23,767 nt of DNA from CAZMFZ01 sp964565665 (GTDB lineage: Bacteria; Bacteroidota; Bacteroidia; Cytophagales; UBA9547), in contig CAZMFZ010000052.1 of assembly GCA_964565665.1 (NCBI GenBank), forward strand, positions 1 to 23,767. The letters are read 5' to 3'. Positions 22,587 through 23,767 of the stretch are shown in pieces (position 1 is the first letter of the stretch; every line of letters begins with the position of its first letter). The translations under genes and the position numbers were made by a program. The notes under the pieces are model-generated. The model was not told the origin of the DNA, did no database searches, and saw only the letters and a list, made by a program, of their open reading frames with translations.

Positions 22587-23767
22587 TTAGGCACTTTTTA
22601 TCTTGCTAAAAAGATATTCAGAATCTATAAATTCAAAACAAGTTTTTACTGCGGCAACAGTAACGCCATAAACACCGTGCATATTAAGGTTTTGCCCTGT
22701 TAAAAATAAATTGGAAATTCTTGTTTTAGGTGAAATAAAAGTGCGTAACGGATCTTGATAATTTTTCATAATACCGTAAAGTGACCCATCTTTTGTACCA
22801 ATATAATCTCTGTAAGTAAGTGGAGTAGAGCAATAATAGGCTTTTATGCTTTCTTTTAAAGTAGGGAATTGGCGATTTGCGTAGTCAATCAGTTTCTCCG
22901 CTTTTCCTCTTTTGAATGCTTCATAATTTTCTCCACGAAAATCGGAATCCAAAGTAGTATTGAAAGTGTCTTTCCACTGGGCTACTTCCTCATATCTCAT
23001 ATAAGCCATTAGCGTGATGCCATCCGCATATTCTTCAGATTTCGAACTGGCAGATGAGAATAAACCATACCCTTCTGGCCAGCTTTCTGAAGTATAATCG
23101 GCTGTGTCCCACACCCGGTCGTGTTCGCAGTGATAATAATTGTAATTCAAATATTTGAATGTGTGTTTCTTAAATACAATGTTCACAATAAACACTGAAA
23201 CCGTATTTTCAAGACCAGTAATGCGATTTCTATACGCATTTCGAATTCTATCAGTATCGAGCATATCGAGCATATTGGCGGGGTGGATATTTGAAATAAA
23301 TCTTTCTCCTTTTATTTCCCTGCCATCTGCTAAGGTTACGTGGCTCAGTCGTTCCCCCTCCATTTCCATCTTCTTTACTTCGGCATGTTTCAATATCTTG
23401 CCGCCATTCTGAAAAATATATTTTGTGAGAATTCGGGCTATCTGGGAGCCACCGTCTACGCATCTGTACGAACTCTCGATATATGAATTCACAATTAATG
23501 CGTGCATATAAAAGGGCGATTTGTCGCCTTCGCCTGCATAAAGCGAATTTGATGCTCCTAATACATTTTGAAGCTTTGAGTTTGAGGTAATAGATGCTAT
23601 ATGTGCCTTGGCATTGACTTCTAAAAAAGAAATTTCGAGTGTGTCAAAGTCGCTTTGCTCTAAATTATACAAGGGAAATTTTTTACAATATTCCTTTACG
23701 CTGTCGCAATACTTGTGCTTTTCTACTTTTGAAGCATCAGCATCTCTTATGATAATGATGCCATTTT
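22587..23767 (-). CDS. Retinol saturase / CrtI-like FAD oxidoreductase (5' end cut by window)
   Basis: The frame stays open from the stop at 22587 to the right edge; the codon at 23670-23672 is TTG inside the frame (preceded by residues KKFPLYNL), so it is not a true start. About 393 residues are visible. Features are the mid-region VDGGSQIARILTKYI (substrate/FAD domain of the all-trans-retinol 13,14-reductase and phytoene desaturase families), GGKILKHAEVKKME, ISNIHPANML, and the C-terminal FAD motif NLFLTGQNLNMHGVYGVTVAAVKT. The N-terminal GxGxxG fold lies outside the window. Such enzymes reduce, desaturate or isomerise polyene lipids such as carotenoids; the substrate here is unknown. It is convergent with the GATase-like gene. 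Confidence 0.88.
   Translation of the reverse strand, partial: NGIIIIRDADASKVEKHKYCDSVKEYCKKFPLYNLEQSDFDTLEISFLEVNAKAHIASITSNSKLQNVLGASNSLYAGEGDKSPFYMHALIVNSYIESSYRCVDGGSQIARILTKYIFQNGGKILKHAEVKKMEMEGERLSHVTLADGREIKGERFISNIHPANMLDMLDTDRIRNAYRNRITGLENTVSVFIVNIVFKKHTFKYLNYNYYHCEHDRVWDTADYTSESWPEGYGLFSSASSKSEEYADGITLMAYMRYEEVAQWKDTFNTTLDSDFRGENYEAFKRGKAEKLIDYANRQFPTLKESIKAYYCSTPLTYRDYIGTKDGSLYGIMKNYQDPLRTFISPKTRISNLFLTGQNLNMHGVYGVTVAAVKTCFEFIDSEYLFSKIKSA

Noticed and set aside
1..23767. CRISPR arrays, tRNA or rRNA genes, insertion sequences and phage genes
   Set aside because: No direct-repeat/spacer series, no cloverleaf with a T-loop GTTCGA-type core, and no transposase or integrase coding sequence was seen on either strand by eye.

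Overview
The window looks like ordinary chromosome of a low-GC member of the Bacteroidota. The evidence is the protein families (HemY-type protoporphyrinogen oxidase, a GATase-like exported protein usually named asparagine synthetase B in this phylum, the small family often misnamed phosphoribosylpyrophosphate synthetase), many Cys-terminated lipoprotein signal peptides, a lack of clear Shine-Dalgarno sequences, and promoter matches to the Bacteroidota consensus TTTG-N19-TAnnTTTG. I found no rRNA, tRNA, CRISPR array, transposase or phage gene. Most genes are housekeeping or small exported proteins. I did not find a convincing large unknown system; the unusual material is small in scale.

Layout, left to right. 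(1) 1-107 is non-coding and may hold one half of a palindromic or attC-like repeat cut by the window edge. (2) 108-3021 is a minus-strand cluster: ftcD (TTG start), a membrane-anchored triple-HhH protein, a 63-aa zinc ribbon whose start overlaps the HhH stop, and a two-domain protein joining a short conserved domain to a cupin. (3) 3086-4036 holds two minus-strand lipoproteins that share an N-terminal motif; the second is a short paralog. Each is followed by a stem-loop. (4) 4037-4396 is a 360-bp gap with a 43-codon coding-like ORF and a promoter. (5) 4397-5983 is a dead sialate O-acetylesterase gene with two in-frame stops and an internal deletion that removes the catalytic Ser block. (6) 6017-7408 is an RNA m5C methyltransferase, facing a GNAT acetyltransferase (7458-7946).

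(7) 8058-8853 holds an exported hypothetical protein and a tiny membrane protein. (8) 8980-13398 is a compact minus-strand operon: TPR lipoprotein, thrS (ATGA overlap), trpE, behind a near-perfect promoter with a palindrome at the predicted transcription start. (9) 13673-14737 is a Fic protein with its own N-terminal inhibitory motif and a C-terminal winged helix. An 11-bp tandem repeat lies in its promoter spacer. (10) 14882-16078 is a membrane histidine kinase, divergent from fic and convergent with a polyprenol-phosphate mannosyltransferase-like GT2, which is coupled to protoporphyrinogen oxidase (16086-18148). (11) 18239-22505 is a plus-strand operon: HAD phosphatase, four-PAS histidine kinase, exported GATase-like protein. 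(12) 22587-23767 is the C-terminal part of a retinol-saturase/CrtI-like oxidoreductase that runs off the window.

Several genes seem to start at TTG. Both histidine kinases lack an adjacent response regulator. trpE and ftcD each lie away from the rest of their usual pathway genes, at least within this window.
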